A stretch of DNA of 64,000 bases from Ascaphus truei (Eukaryota > Chordata > Amphibia > Anura > Ascaphidae), in NCBI GenBank assembly GCA_036426205.1, contig CM071568.1, positions 122,290,314-122,354,313 on the forward strand. The letters run 5' to 3'. Position 1 is the stretch's first letter, and every line of letters begins with the position of its first letter. The position numbers and the translations under genes are program-made. Positions 34,020-45,416 of this stretch are shown here, piece after piece. Below the pieces are notes generated by a model. That model was not told the origin of the DNA. It made no database searches and was given only the letters and a program-made list of their open reading frames with translations.

Positions 34020-34975
34020 CAAGATTTGACCAAGACAAACAGAGGAATCAAGTTCAATAAAACCGTTGAAAAAGACATATGTCCATCAAGTTCAACCTAT
34101 GCTAATTTAGACGACAGATACTTTATCCTAGATCCGTACTTACAGTATACTGATCCAGTGGAAGGCAAACACAAAAAACCCCTGTGAAATATCATTCAAT
34201 CATATCTCAGGGAAAAAATTAATTCCTTCCTGATTCCAATAATTGGCAATCAGATTTCTCTCTGGATCAACATCCTTCCCATGTATACTTATTTGGTAAA
34301 TCCCTGTATACCTTTCCTTTCTAAAAAGCTGTCCAACCTTTTTTGAACAAATCTATTGTATCTGCCATCACAGTCTCCATGGGTAATGAATTCCACATTT
34401 TAACTGCCCTTACTGTAAAGAACCATTTCTTTTGTTGCTGGTGAAATCCCCTTTCCTCCAACCTTAAGATATGACCTTTGTACTGCTCTTGGGATGAATA
34501 ATTATTTTGAAAGCTCCTTGTATTGTCCTCAAATAGATTTGTATATAGTTATCATATCCCCTCTTAGACACCTCTTTTCTAATGTAAATAAATCTAATTT
34601 AGCAAGCCTCTCCTCATAAGGCCACACGTATAGTACCCGCGACGGGACGGGTGATGTCACCGTCGCCGTTAGCGAAAGTTATATTTCGCTTTGCGGCGGG
34701 GTCGCGGGTTTCCTGGCATTTGATTGGTTAAGGGCTGTCACATGAGGCGACAGCCCTTGAAAAATCAAATATTGCCAGCAACCAAAATTCGCGACGCGAC
34801 ATCGCTCCGTCGCATTGTCACCATCGAGCTTACTATAAGCGCACGCGGCGGCAATGCATTTGTTTTTGGGCGGCGTCGCCGGCACTATACGTGCGGCCTA
34901 AGTCAGATTGACCATCCCCTTTATTAATTTGGTGGCTCTTCTCTGCAGTCTCTCTAGTTCCATAATGTACTGTAT
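34020..34975 (-). mobile_element. CR1-like LINE 3' fragment, split by a MITE
   Basis: Segments at 34020-34616 and 34902-34975 form one abundant frog repeat. The order CATCAAGTTCAACC, ATGGGTAATGAATTCCAC, AAGAACC, CCCCTCTTAGA and CCTCTCCTCAT parallels the 3' region of chicken CR1. It is non-coding here. Confidence 0.55.
34617..34901. mobile_element. PIF/Harbinger-type MITE nested in the CR1-like repeat
   Basis: A 279-bp GC-rich element (34620-34898) has 15-bp inverted termini GGCC[A/G]CACGTATAGT. TAA flanks both sides (34617-34619, 34899-34901). Removing it rejoins CTCATAAG with TCAGATTG of the host repeat, so the insertion point is exact. Confidence 0.8.
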
Positions 34976-35700
34976 AGTTAGTTAGCTGATAGCCTGTTAT
35001 TTCCTCAGGAAGTTTGTGGTGTCTCAGATAAAGCTTTTGGTTGCTGTTACCAGAGGTTTCAGAATGGTTTTAAATGAGTCCCGAAATATTTTCTGTCAAA
35101 GTGTTGATGCCAGAAATCATGGGTCAGGCAGGGTTACCGGTAAAGATGGGCAAACTTTTTGCCTGATGTTTTCAAATATGTCGAAAGTAACTCCTTTTTG
35201 TGAAAGATTATGTGTGGGGGTTTTTCTAATGTGTTGAGGATTTGGGATTTGACTCCTTTGTGGAAGCAGTTAATGTAAGCATTCAGTTGAGGTGACTTCT
35301 TGTGTTCAGTTCAGAGCAAGGAAATAATTATTTCAGGCGCAATTGTCTGAAGTCTCTACCAATTTGCCACAGAATCTGATTCTGTCAAACTTCCGGATGG
35401 GACAGAATATGAATCCTCTTAACAGAACAGATCTCTCTGTTGGGGAAAGGTCATCAGAAGAGAGGTTTATCACAGATAGTTGGTTGGAAGATAGTAGATT
35501 TCAGTCAAATGACAGTATGGCCACATGTAACCCACTTCCTGCTCCCCATTTTAGAAAAGATGTAAGCATAACATTCTGTCACTTCTTTACACCTCTGAGA
35601 CCTAACATACTTACTGTAACTCCTGCTAGTTTATGCAATTCTTCCCACCACTTCCCTTTTAAGACTTCCTACAGAGTTTATCTCCACGCATACTCATCAC
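34976..35700. other. Intron sequence, nothing recognised
   Basis: No supported feature. A 120-codon frame at 35343-35705 has no recognisable similarity. Confidence 0.45.
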
Positions 35701-35708
35701 TGTAGGCT

Positions 35709-36030
35709 ATATAGAGCAAGGGTGTGCATTCTGGGTGGCGCAACATTTTATGGGGCGGGGGGGAAGGGGGTGCGGCGCTTACAGAGGCCCCACACTCTTC
35801 CCCAAAGCATTTAAATTAACTGCCAGGGGAGCATGAGAGGTCGCTGAATGTCACTTACCTTGTCTCCTGTGCCTTCTGGCGACGCGTCGCCATGGCAAAT
35901 GATGCCGCAGTGTTACATGACATTGTGACGTCAGAAACCACTGGAGTAAAGGTATGGGGTGGGGCAGGGGAGGGTGTGAGCCAGGGGGGGAGAGCGCAGA
36001 CAAAAAAGTTTGCACACCCTTAATATAGAG
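35709..36030. mobile_element. hAT-type MITE
   Basis: ATATAGAG, 8 bp, flanks both sides (35709-35716, 36023-36030). The termini at 35717 and 36022 are inverted and share AAGGGTGTGCA. An 8-bp duplication is the hAT signature. The interior is GC-rich and non-coding. Confidence 0.8.
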
Positions 36031-36032
36031 TA

Positions 36033-36500
36033 TATTTCTTTCTAACTGTACTGCCACAGTAAACTTTAAGAAGAAATCTATAACATTTTAAAGCTCTGTA
36101 CACTATATTTGTTTCTATCAGGACCTCTAATATTTGTCCTCTAAATAGTATCACAACGTACAGTACAACACACATTCTTATCCCAATTTAAGAAAGGAAA
36201 ATGTAACTATGTTCAAAACAAAACCATTTATAAAGAATGAACATCATTGTAGTGTGGAAGCACTTACAGCATGGTCACATTACTGGGGGTAAAGGGGAAA
36301 AGTATCCCCACTACTTTTAATACGTGTAAATGTGATGATTTGTTTTCAGCTTAAACCAAAATGCCCATTTGTAGAATAGTAGCGTCCATTATATTCAATC
36401 ACCATTGAACTTAATGCACTGTCATACTAAACTATTGTAGCTTTACAGTCCGCCAGAGTCAAGTAATGAGAATTTTTAATTTATGAAATAGAATTTAATG
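36033..36500 (+). repeat. Segmental duplication, copy A
   Basis: About 465 bp recur in the same orientation at 37974-38441 with about ten differences, roughly 98% identical. It is not a recognised transposon. Confidence 0.9.
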
Positions 36501-37302
36501 AAGCAAATCCTGATTCAATTTCATTGTTGAAGAATATTTTGCGCACATAAAATCACGAAAGAGGAGCCTTTTTATACTATAGACATTTTAAGGCATTTCC
36601 CAATCGCAGATCTCACATTTAAGACAGTAACCACTTTAACCGTAGGGGGAGGGAAACACTGATGCAGATTTAAGAGGTAGCCTCAGCCTGGCTTTGTGGC
36701 TTTATTACCCAGTAGCAGGGCTGCAGGGGCATATTCAGCTATGACATTACACAGACTGCCCCTTTGGGATGGATTCATTGGGGCACATTCATTCAACTGT
36801 ATGGGGCCTATTCTAGTAGCTCCGAAGTTGTCATTGCCAAACCGTGCAGTTTGGGAAGTTCACAAGCAGCAGAGTGGAAAGGTGAAAAAAATAACCCCTG
36901 TACTTGCCAAATGTTATGTTCACAATTTATTCATTAGGCTGAGAATTTGTAGATCTCCCGGAAAAGCATGACTACAAATCTCACCTCCCTCAGCAAGGTG
37001 AAATAGTATTTTTGCTAAAGAGGATGGAAGAGATACTAGTGAACACACCTCAATTTGAAAGCATTTGAATAAATACAGCATTATAAATTATCATATTTTC
37101 CATGTGTCTCTGATTAAAAACCTTGAATTATTTGAAGGCTTCATTCCGCAGAGCATCGACCTCCATCACCCATCCCAACCCCCATCTATAGGAATGGCTT
37201 ACAGCACTATTAGCTAGTGTTGGCTAATAGGGCTATAGACCTAAGGTACAGTACAGTAGGATAATGAATTTAACATACAACTGTGACAAATTATATATAC
37301 AG

Positions 37303-37973
37303 GCCTCAACAAATGCAGTCACCCACTCGCCTGGGGCGAGTGCATTTTACCTGTTGTCGAGTGCCGCTGCTAGCGGCTCATTTCAGGATGCCGGGATGCG
37401 ATCGAGCGGGTTACCTAGCAATGCGGGACGCCGGAAGAATAACCCAGCCGGAAACCAGCCATCCATTGGAAGAACTGCAGTGACACACTACACCATGCAC
37501 TGAACTGCCGACACAGCAACGCAGGCGCATACAGGGACGCCCTCGCGCACTAAGGATCACTTAGCAACGATGGCGGGACTAGAGGCATGCACGAGAGAGC
37601 CCTGGAGCTCGTAGATGTGTCGGCGAGAACGAGAACAAGCAGCAGCTGCGGAGCTATTTGGTCCGGTTGCCGTGGCTGGAGGAAGTTCTGCACTAGTCCG
37701 GGTGTGTGCCTGCTCGTTGTGTTGCTGCTGCACTCATGGCAGGTAAGAGCACCAGGGGTCTGGGGAGGGGCGAGAGAGATGCAGCATAGGACCCCCCGCC
37801 CCCCCACGGGTGACCCAGCATCAGCAGCAGCAGCCGGCAGCTCACTGCCTCTTTCCTCTCCCTGCTTCTGCCGCCAGCTTCCGGCTGACAGGAGAGAGAA
37901 AAAAAATCTGTGCGCGAGAGCCGGCTCCCTTACAGAGACAGTGTGTGTGTCTCTGTGTGTGTGTGGAGGTGTG
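37303..37973. repeat. GC-rich interspersed repeat, possibly a hAT left end
   Basis: It begins CAGGCCTCAACAAATG, like a hAT terminus, and is CpG-rich. It ends in a GT tract into which duplication copy B appears to be set. A matching right end (AGGTTGAAAACCACTG) lies at about 38872-38888, so 37303-38888 may be one interrupted element. Confidence 0.35.
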
Positions 37974-38441
37974 GATTTCTTTATAACGGTACTGCCACAG
38001 TAAACTTTAAGAAGAAATCTATAAGGTTTTAAAGCTCTGTACACTATATTTGTTTCTATCAGGACCTCTAATATTTATCCTTTAAATAGTATCACAAAGT
38101 ACAGTACAACACATATTCTTATCCCAATTTAAGAAAGGAAAATGTAACTATGTTCAAAACAAAACCATTTATAAAGAATGAACATCATTGTAGTGTGGAA
38201 GCACTTACAGCATGGTCACATTACTGTGGGTAAAGGGGAAAAGTATCCCCACTACTTTTAATACATGTAAATGTGATGATTTGTTTTCAGCTTAAACCAA
38301 AATGCCCATTTGTAGAATAGTAGCGTCCATTATATTCAATCACCATTGAACTTAATGCACTGTCATACTAAACTATTGTAGCTTTACAGTACGCCAGAGT
38401 CAAGTAATGAGAATTTTTAATTTATGAAATAGAATTTAATG
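37974..38441 (+). repeat. Segmental duplication, copy B
   Basis: Near-identical to 36033-36500. On both sides it borders GT/GA simple sequence. Confidence 0.9.
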
Positions 38442-38815
38442 AGAGAGAGTGTGTGTCTGTGTGTGGGGGAAGAAAGTGTGTGTCTATCTGTGTGTGTGGG
38501 GGAGGGGGTGAGAGAGTTTGTCTGTGTGTCTGTTTGTGTGCGCCTGTGTGTGGGGGAGGGAGAAAGAGAGTTTGTGTGTCTGTGTGGGGAGGGGGAAAGA
38601 GTGTGTGTGTGTGTGTGTCTGTGTTGGGGAGGGTGAGTGTGTGTTTGTGTCTGTGTGGGGGATGGGGAGAGAGCGTGTGTATATGAGAGGGGGAGTGTGT
38701 GTATTTGTGTGTGTCTAAGTGAGAGGGGTAGAATGTGTGTGTGTGTGTAGAAGATAGAGGGGGAGCGTGAGTGTGGGGGAGAGACGGCGAGAGACGGGGG
38801 GGGAGAACCGGTGTG
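38442..38815. repeat. GT/GGG-rich imperfect minisatellite
   Basis: Irregular GTGTGTCTGTGTGGGGGAGGG-type units. The long frames across it on both strands are low-complexity artefacts. Confidence 0.85.
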
Positions 38816-38983
38816 GGGGTTGGGGTTCCCCAGAATTTCACAATCAAATTCTGGGTTCCCCAACCAAACAAAAGGTTGAAAACCACTGTACTAAACCTTA
38901 GTATCATCTATCACAATATATACAGACTTACCAGTTTGATTGTGCGGTCTAGTTCTACCCAGGCAAGCAGCCTTTTGAGGAAC

Positions 38984-39544
38984 TGTAGACGGACGTTCAT
39001 AGAGGTACACAATTTGGAGACGTTTATAATGTGAAATTATAATAGGCTTTATTGTGCCTTTTCCTTTTTTATCAGGAAAACATCCAAACAAGGGGGGGGG
39101 GGAACAAAGCTTCCATTCACTTGGGAGTATTTCTAGTGAAAACACTATTCAATTAATTCACATCTCCCTTAGTCAAGCATTTCTCCAAGTCCCCAAACAC
39201 ATAGCATGAATTAAGCAGATATACTGTAGAAAGTCTTGTAAATAAAAGTCTTATCTGTTCCTTGTGGTTTGGAGGGAAAATCTTCTCACTTCCTGGTTCA
39301 GCTTCAGGTGTAGTAGTTTTCCCTGTGTCTTGAAATCAGCTCTGCTGTGCAGAGCTCAAGACCGGTCAGCTCCAGAGATCGGGGTTTCTTTTGGTCAGTC
39401 TCTCCTGGGACTCAAGGACCTCTGCTCTGTCTCTCCAAAGGTCAGCTCTCAGTCAGAGCTAAAGAGAGTCACTTCCTGTCTGAACAGACAGGTTTTTGTA
39501 AACAATCTAATCAGGCAGGTGGTGTTTAGTAATTAACTACCACA
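38984..39544 (-). repeat. 3' LTR of the short LTR element
   Basis: 561 bp, about 97% identical to 41291-41848, with TGTAGACG at one end and TACCACA at the other. AATAAAGCC lies on the - strand near 39050 as the probable polyadenylation signal. Confidence 0.9.
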
Positions 39545-40355
39545 AGAGCAGATCACAGTCATGCCTGGCAATTTTCAGGGCGTCTTCAGGGCTGGTCAAG
39601 GGATCGTCACTCACTGCTCCCGGCTCCGCTTTCCTGGGATGACTAGTTGAGGGTTCCTCATTGTTGGCACCGGACAGACACTTCTTTGGGGTACACGACT
39701 TCTGCCTTGGGCCCTCTGGATATTCGGTTAATCGTGGGATGAATTCTCCATTTTCTCTAGGCTGCAGGGCAACTCGGTCCCCCTTTTCCTCCACAGGATC
39801 TGCGGACATGTCTGTTCCTTCCACGGTAAGTGAAGAACTGCTTTTCTTTTTCTTTTTCCGCCTTTTTGATTTGGATGACACTGTCCCTGCAGGGATATTG
39901 GGGTCTCCATCTTCATTTGAAATTTTAGCAGCTTCATTATATACGCCAGGCTTTTCTTGCAGTTGCTTTAGCTGACAGAAATATTGGGTGATCTGCTGCT
40001 CCCGCTCTGTCTCCTGTTGATCATATTCGTCAAAGGGAGAGGTCTTTTCTGTTCGTGCCGAGTTCAAGCACCCCCACCATTCTTGGGGTGTTTTGTGGGT
40101 GTGACTCGGTTCGGGTTCCCCGTAAGAGATGTCTTCCTCTTTATTGGACTGGAAGGGCCACTCTTCCGTGGGGTAGGGTTCATTACAGGAACGCTGCATC
40201 TTGTCCTCCATTTTTAGGCTATCAGGTGTAATTTTCTTCCTGACCTCAGGAGGCGCTATTGCAGCTGTTGCCACTGTATTTGCTAGAACCCCCAATTGTG
40301 GTAGTCCTACAGATGGGTAAATTTTGCTTGTAGAGGTCGTAGCTTTCACAGGCAT
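39545..40355 (-). pseudogene. Gag-like protein, C-terminally cut at the LTR
   Basis: About 270 codons start at ATG (40355, - strand) and the frame stops just inside the LTR (stop at 39537-39539). It has an N-terminal low-complexity part, a lysine cluster (KSKRRKKKKKSSSS), and then a conserved stretch with YPEGPRQKSCTPKKCLSGAN and DPLTSPEDAL. The same stretch occurs at 57260-57450 in the second copy, where the frame goes on into a long coiled coil. Here the sequence jumps from that point directly to the LTR. I do not recognise the family from outside; gag is inferred from position after the primer site. Confidence 0.65.
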
Positions 40356-41270
40356 CTCTGTAGACTTTTCTTTCTTGGGTAAAATTTTTTTTTTTCAATA
40401 TCAGCAGTACTGTGCATGCATTTTCTTTTATCAGGTATACAAGATTGTGCAGTTGCTAGGTAAAAAAAGTCTATTTGCTATACACCATTTATTTGCTAGG
40501 TGCAATTCCTCCGCTTCAGCAACAGAATTTGGTTTTCTGCCTGAGTTCAGTAATTTTCAGTCTCATCTTTGGGTATTATGGCATTCACACTTTGGGTGTC
40601 TGTTTTTGCTCCAAAGATATATATAGGCAGACTTTTTTACTTGCAGAAAAAAAACATTCTTTGCAGTGGACTATTTATTTCATTCCCGGCAGGGTGATTC
40701 AACATTCAGCAATTGGTTTTTAAAAAACCTTTTACACAGTTCAGAAATCACTTTTTCCCCCTATAGGGCAATTTTACACCCAGCATTGGTTTGCTAAAAA
40801 TTCCCCTGCTTCAGCACAGTCTTGTATCAATTTTCACACTTTTCTGCATATACTCCATTCGCAGCTGGTAGTCCTATGCGGTGTGGCAACCTTTATTTGC
40901 AAAATCAGTACCACTCGTGGGTCACTGCTGTATTCACTGCTTCAGCGAAACTTTTGAAAACAACAAACACCTATCCCTTTTCAAGGGCGTACTCACTTCT
41001 TGAACCCTGACTATGGCTGAAAGGCAAAACCCCTATTTCAATGACCATATTACACTTTGTGATAGGCAAATTAAGGTTTAGCTACTTCAGCAGTCTCTTC
41101 TGGGTTTTTGTAAGTTTCAGTGCAGTGTGGTTTCAGTGGTGTGTATCTCTTTAATTCCAATCTCTGCTGCATGAGGTTTTTTTTTTTTTCAGACTGTTTG
41201 TAGACAAAAAGCATAAAAAAAAATTTCACATAAAAATCTCCGGTCCTTTTTAACTACAAAGACACCTCTT
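40356..41270 (-). other. Leader and upstream gag region of the short LTR element
   Basis: AT-rich, with frames broken. Just upstream of the gag ATG it matches the corresponding part of the second copy near 56620-56680. Confidence 0.55.
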
Positions 41271-41288
41271 ATCCCACTTCTGACACCA
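41271..41288 (-). other. Primer-binding site, tRNA-Leu type
   Basis: On the - strand the 18 bases TGGTGTCAGAAGTGGGAT follow the 5' LTR after two bases. This is close to the complement of the 3' end of tRNA-Leu. Confidence 0.75.
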
Positions 41289-41290
41289 AA

Positions 41291-41848
41291 TGTAGACGGA
41301 CGTTCACAGAGGTACACAATTTGGAGACGTTTATAATGTGAAATTATAATAGGCTTTATTTTGCCTTTTCCTTTTTTATCAGGAAAACATCCAAACAAGG
41401 GGGGGGGGGGGGAACAAAGCTTTCATTCACTTGGGAGTATTTCTAGTGAAAACACTATTCAATTAATTCACATCTCCCTTAGTCAAGCATTTCTCCAAGT
41501 CCCCAAACCCATAGCATGAATTAAGCAGATATAGAAAGTCTTGTAAATAAAAGTCTTATCTGTTCCTTGTGGTTTGGAGGGAAAATCTTCTCACTTCCTG
41601 ATTCAGCTTCAGGTGTAGTAGTTTTCCCTGTGTCTTGAAATCCGCTCTGCTGTGCAGAGCTCAAGACCGGTCAGCCCAGAGATCGGGGTTTCTTTTGGTC
41701 AGTCTCTCCTGGGACTCAAGAACCTCTGCTCTGTCTCTCCAAAGGTCAGCTCTCAGTCAGAGCTAAAGAGAGTCACTTCCTGTCTGAACAGACAGGGTTT
41801 TGTAAACAATCTAATCGGGCAGGTGGTGTTTAGTAATTAACTACCACA
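41291..41848 (-). repeat. 5' LTR of the short LTR element
   Basis: 558 bp, partner of 38984-39544. Its end near the primer site is also recognisably related to 55950-56021, the LTR of the second copy. Confidence 0.9.
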
Positions 41849-42145
41849 CTGCTAGATTAAAAGTACATTACTGAACAGGGATAAGTCCCCTGTTACAGGA
41901 ACATATTATAATAACCGCATTATGTTACACTGATTAACCGTATACCACCTGCCTTACTGGTCACCAGGGACTAGGACTACAGGGACTACTCTCCATAGTA
42001 ATTCACTGCTCTACCCACCGTTCACCCTGACCCACCCCAGACTATTTTACGTTATGTATTTTGTCTGTCTGTTTTTTTTTCTGTGCACACTTATTTTAAT
42101 ATAAATAATAAACATTTTGTGTTTCATTGATATATATATCAATCA

Positions 42146-42720
42146 ATCAATCAAATAAAAAGATCACTTGTGAGCACATTCACATGTCTTAGGCAGGTCT
42201 GCAACCCTGCCTTTCACCATTATCCCCAGCATACAGTGCTTCCACTCCAGTAAGGGATTCTGGGAAATGACATGCAAATGAGCACACAATGTGTCACCTT
42301 TTGTCTGAAAAACCATTTTTACATGGAGCCCATATAAGCTAATGCTCGCTGTTAACACAGCTTTAAAAGCACAGCATGGGAATCAGATGCAAAGCCAGAG
42401 AAACCATTCACAGACATGTTTAAACCTTAATGGGTATCATCAGTGTAAAGTTGGTTGTACTGCTGGCTTTGCAATTTTCAAGTATGTAGGGTTTACCATC
42501 ACGTTTTAAGTTATGGTGGGTGAAAAAGGCAACAAGAAACCTCCACCGTATAGCATATAGCAAATAAAAAGATCACTTGTGAGCACATTCACATGTCTTG
42601 GGCAGGTCTGCAACCCTGCCTTTCACCATTATCCTCAGGATACAGTGCTTCCACTGTAGCAAGGGATTCTGGGAAATTATATGCAAATGAGCACACAATG
42701 TATCACTTTTTGTAAATATG
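42146..42720 (-). repeat. Hammerhead-bearing repeat, partial tandem dimer
   Basis: A unit of about 417 bp starts at 42146 (AATAAAAAGATCACTTG) and starts again at 42563, where about 155 bp of a second unit follow. The first unit contains a hammerhead motif (42407-42449). A related, interrupted unit is at 44750-45360. There is no ORF. Tandem, ribozyme-bearing units of this size recall the newt hammerhead satellite and plant or animal retrozymes. Confidence 0.6.
42407..42449 (-). ncRNA. Hammerhead-ribozyme-like motif in the tandem unit
   Basis: On the - strand: stem I UUUACA/UGUGAA (six pairs, one G-U), exact CUGAUGA, stem II ACC-loop-GGU, UAAA where GAAA is expected, self-complementary ACAUGU, then C. 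Flanking GCAAAGCCAG and CTGGCTTTGC can lengthen stem I. Only one core base departs from the consensus. Confidence 0.65.
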
Positions 42721-42821
42721 CAGATGAATTACTGAGAATGCAAATCCACACAGCACAACAACGTTCAGCCCCATGCAATTGTTGTGCTGTGTAGATTTGC
42801 ATTCTTGGTAATTCATCTGCA
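42719..42821. repeat. 43-bp inverted repeat
   Basis: Arms 42719-42761 and 42779-42821 (TGCAGATGAATTAC at the outside, CAGCACAACAA inside) with three mismatches and a 17-base loop. Confidence 0.85.
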
Positions 42822-43027
42822 TCTTTATTGGGTTGATGTATATATTAACGATTTGTATATAATTGTTTATTATTTGATACTTAATCCTGCAGTCTGCCCT
42901 CCTGGTAAAATAACCCCCAATGTTTTCTCTCTCACTATGGACACTGAGAGTAGGCATTGAAGATTTACATTTGTACCTTGCTTTGTGCAAAGATTAAATA
43001 GTAGTTTTGTAGAACTGTGCATCAGAC

Positions 43028-43150
43028 AATGTCTCAGATTCGCAAAAGGATGATAAGCTTTAGCACCATTTTACTCCCATTCATATGGTGATCATATGAA
43101 TAGGAGTGAAGGCGTGCTAAAGTTAGGCACCCTTTTGTGGATTTGGGTCA
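43028..43150. repeat. Small palindromic MITE-like repeat, copy 2
   Basis: It has the same plan as 13455-13566: outer CAGATTCGCAAAAGG / CCTTTTGTGGATTTGGG, inner CCCATTCATATG. Confidence 0.55.
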
Positions 43151-43940
43151 ATGTAGGGTATTATTGATACATCACCTCTTCACAAGCAGATCCTTAGAAC
43201 CATTCGCCTTGTATCTTACTAGAAGGTCATGGTCCGTGAGGGACCGGCCCACTAATCAACTTAGAATTGAGAACAGGTAACATACTGTAAGATATATGTT
43301 GATTATAACACGTACAAAATAGCTTTTTGACTTTATGTAAGAGCTCCTGCCACATGAAGAATTACATTTCTAATCATATATTTGCAGTGGTGAGCCAGTT
43401 TATCTAAATATGTATTGGTTATGCAGATGACATTCATTTTCATCGCAAAAGCCCTGCATCATTTTCACACACCTGTTCTCTGGACAGTATAATTTGCATA
43501 GACCTTGTGCTACTATGATAGTTCCATTCATTCTTTACCATTTGTTTAGTTAAAATATTTTTTTTATTTCTGAAGTGAGCTGGCTTTTTGCTTTTTTTCT
43601 CTGAGGAACGATCTTGATGGGGGGGGGGAGGAGGGGATTCGGGAAGCCATGAATAATAAAGAATGATTAAATGTGGGGTAATACAAGGAAGACATCTTCT
43701 GTCATTCGATGTATTTTCATTTCCTTAACATTCCACCCTGTGCATATATTTGTGTAGAAAGGGCTTTTTATCTGCTATTAACAGATGTGACTTCTTAAAT
43801 AGATTGAACAATGTAACCCAATAACATTATAATTTTCTTTGTATGTTTTCTTGATATCTGATGACATCATTCTCTGTAGTAGGATTTTGTACTTCCTCTT
43901 GTATGTTATTAAAAAAAAGCTAAATAATGTACAGTGTTGT
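43151..43940. other. Intron sequence, nothing recognised
   Basis: No supported feature beyond a G run near 43620. Confidence 0.4.
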
Positions 43941-43944
43941 TATA

Positions 43945-44200
43945 TTATTTATTTATTAAATGTTTTACCGGGAAGTAATACATTGAGAGTTACCTCTCGT
44001 TTTAAGTATGTCCTGGGCACAGTTACAATATTAGAGTATAATACATGGTTACATTAAATGAACAGAGGTTATGCAGTCAATTCACAGACATTTCATGGAC
44101 AGTTAGAGTTGGAAAATTGAGTACAGGGGATAAAAGGGCTGATGAGTTTCAGGTTGAAATAGAGAATCTTTAACATCACCAAACATCAGCGAACGGTAGC
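43945..44200. repeat. Interspersed repeat fragment
   Basis: The segment from TTTATTTATTAAATGTTTTACC through GAGAGTTACCTCTCG matches a repeat I recognise as common in frog genomes, probably a retroposon 3' end. The class is not certain. Confidence 0.35.
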
Positions 44201-44749
44201 AAACGGCTCACACCCTTTAGCTGCCCTTTGGGGCGACGCAGATGTAGACTGAAGGGGTTCAGATTGAATGCAGCTCTGATTTAAAAGTCCTTTGTCCTCC
44301 TGGGTCATTAACACTCCACAGGGTGGGTCTGACAAAACATAGCAGTAAACAAATGCAGATATTAACCCTTCTTAGCACGCTGGTTATGTACAGAGCAGAG
44401 CTGCTCTTGGGGAACCATTTCAGGCGTCCACCTTTGGGGCGACACAGATGTTGATATTAGCCACTATTGAGATAGAAGACATGAAATATTATTGGTAGGG
44501 ATGAGATTGCAAAACATAAGTGGTATTTCTGAATAGAGAATTGAGTATGCTGAGGCAGAATGTGTGTATGTGTATATATATGTATTATATCATTATTTTT
44601 TTAATGCCCCATTTTGTAAACAAATACAGGTCATTGTACATGGGATGGGGCTTTATGGAAAGGCTCATAGGGATTTTTCAAGACGTCTCTGTAGGACACG
44701 AGTTGAGCACATATGTTTTGGAGTGTTTATATCTGTTAACATCTCCAGC

Positions 44750-45360
44750 AAATAAAAATATTACCTTTGGGCACATTCACGTCGCTGACAGATCTGCAAC
44801 CCTGTTTTTGCCTGTTATCTCTTAGCATACCATGCTTCAGGAAAAGTGGCGAGCACACAAGGCAGTGCACTCAAAGTAGAATTCACTTAGATGCACACCA
44901 CATACATATAAAATATAACCTTTATTGACATTACATAAAACATATATTACCGATAATGTAGGTGTAACCAAGATTAAAATAAATATGATGACTGTCTGTC
45001 ATCTGATCTAGATATTTAGCCACTGGATAGCACGTTAAGCTAATAATCTAGGAGATACAAGGCAGATACAGCAGTGGTATAGGTAAACCACCTAGGACCA
45101 AAACCTAAAAATCCAATATAATGATAGTACCAGGTGCTTCCACTGCAGCCAGAGATTCAGGGTAATGACCTGCAAATAAGCACACAGTATCACGTTTCAC
45201 TTCATGTCCATTTTAATATGGACTCCTATAAGCTTATGCCTGCCGCATTACACAGCTTTTCAGCACAGCCTGGGTTAAAGTGCACAGCCAGTACAATCTA
45301 CTCACAGAGAGTTGTTTCGACCTTTTGGGTCTCCTCAGTGTGAGGCAGTGTAATGTCTCC
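44750..45360 (-). repeat. Hammerhead-bearing repeat, interrupted copy
   Basis: 44750-44835 and about 45130-45360 align with the 42146-42480 unit. About 290 bp of unrelated sequence separates them, with CATGCTTC and GGTGCTTCC at the junctions. The right part carries a hammerhead motif. Confidence 0.6.
45301..45344 (-). ncRNA. Hammerhead-ribozyme-like motif with intact core
   Basis: On the - strand: stem I CUCACA/UGUGAG (six Watson-Crick pairs), CUGAGGA (fits CUGANGA), stem II GACC-CAAAA-GGUC, and GAAA. All fit the consensus. Stem III (ACAACUCU) is no longer self-complementary, so catalysis is doubtful. Confidence 0.6.
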
Positions 45361-45416
45361 ATAAATTCCTCTTCCCATATGCTGAAGCAGAGTCAGTGAA
45401 CTTAATCTTGGATTTC

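Larger units (their letters stand above)
38984..41848 (-). mobile_element. Short LTR retrotransposon, - strand, copy 1 of a family
   Basis: Two LTRs (38984-39544, 41291-41848) enclose only 1.75 kb. On the - strand, the 5' LTR is followed by TT and a tRNA-Leu-like primer site, a leader, and a gag-like frame that runs straight into the 3' LTR. Everything after gag, including the polypurine tract, is missing. No matching target duplication is visible outside the LTRs. A longer relative is at 55644-59463. Confidence 0.8.

Noticed and set aside
37550..38044. 164-codon frame on the - strand across GC-rich sequence
   Set aside because: Spans the junction between a repeat, a GT tract and the segmental duplication; no similarity recognised.
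38417..38907. Frames of 148 and 161 codons rich in Thr/His/Ser/Pro
   Set aside because: Products of the GT/GGG-rich minisatellite.
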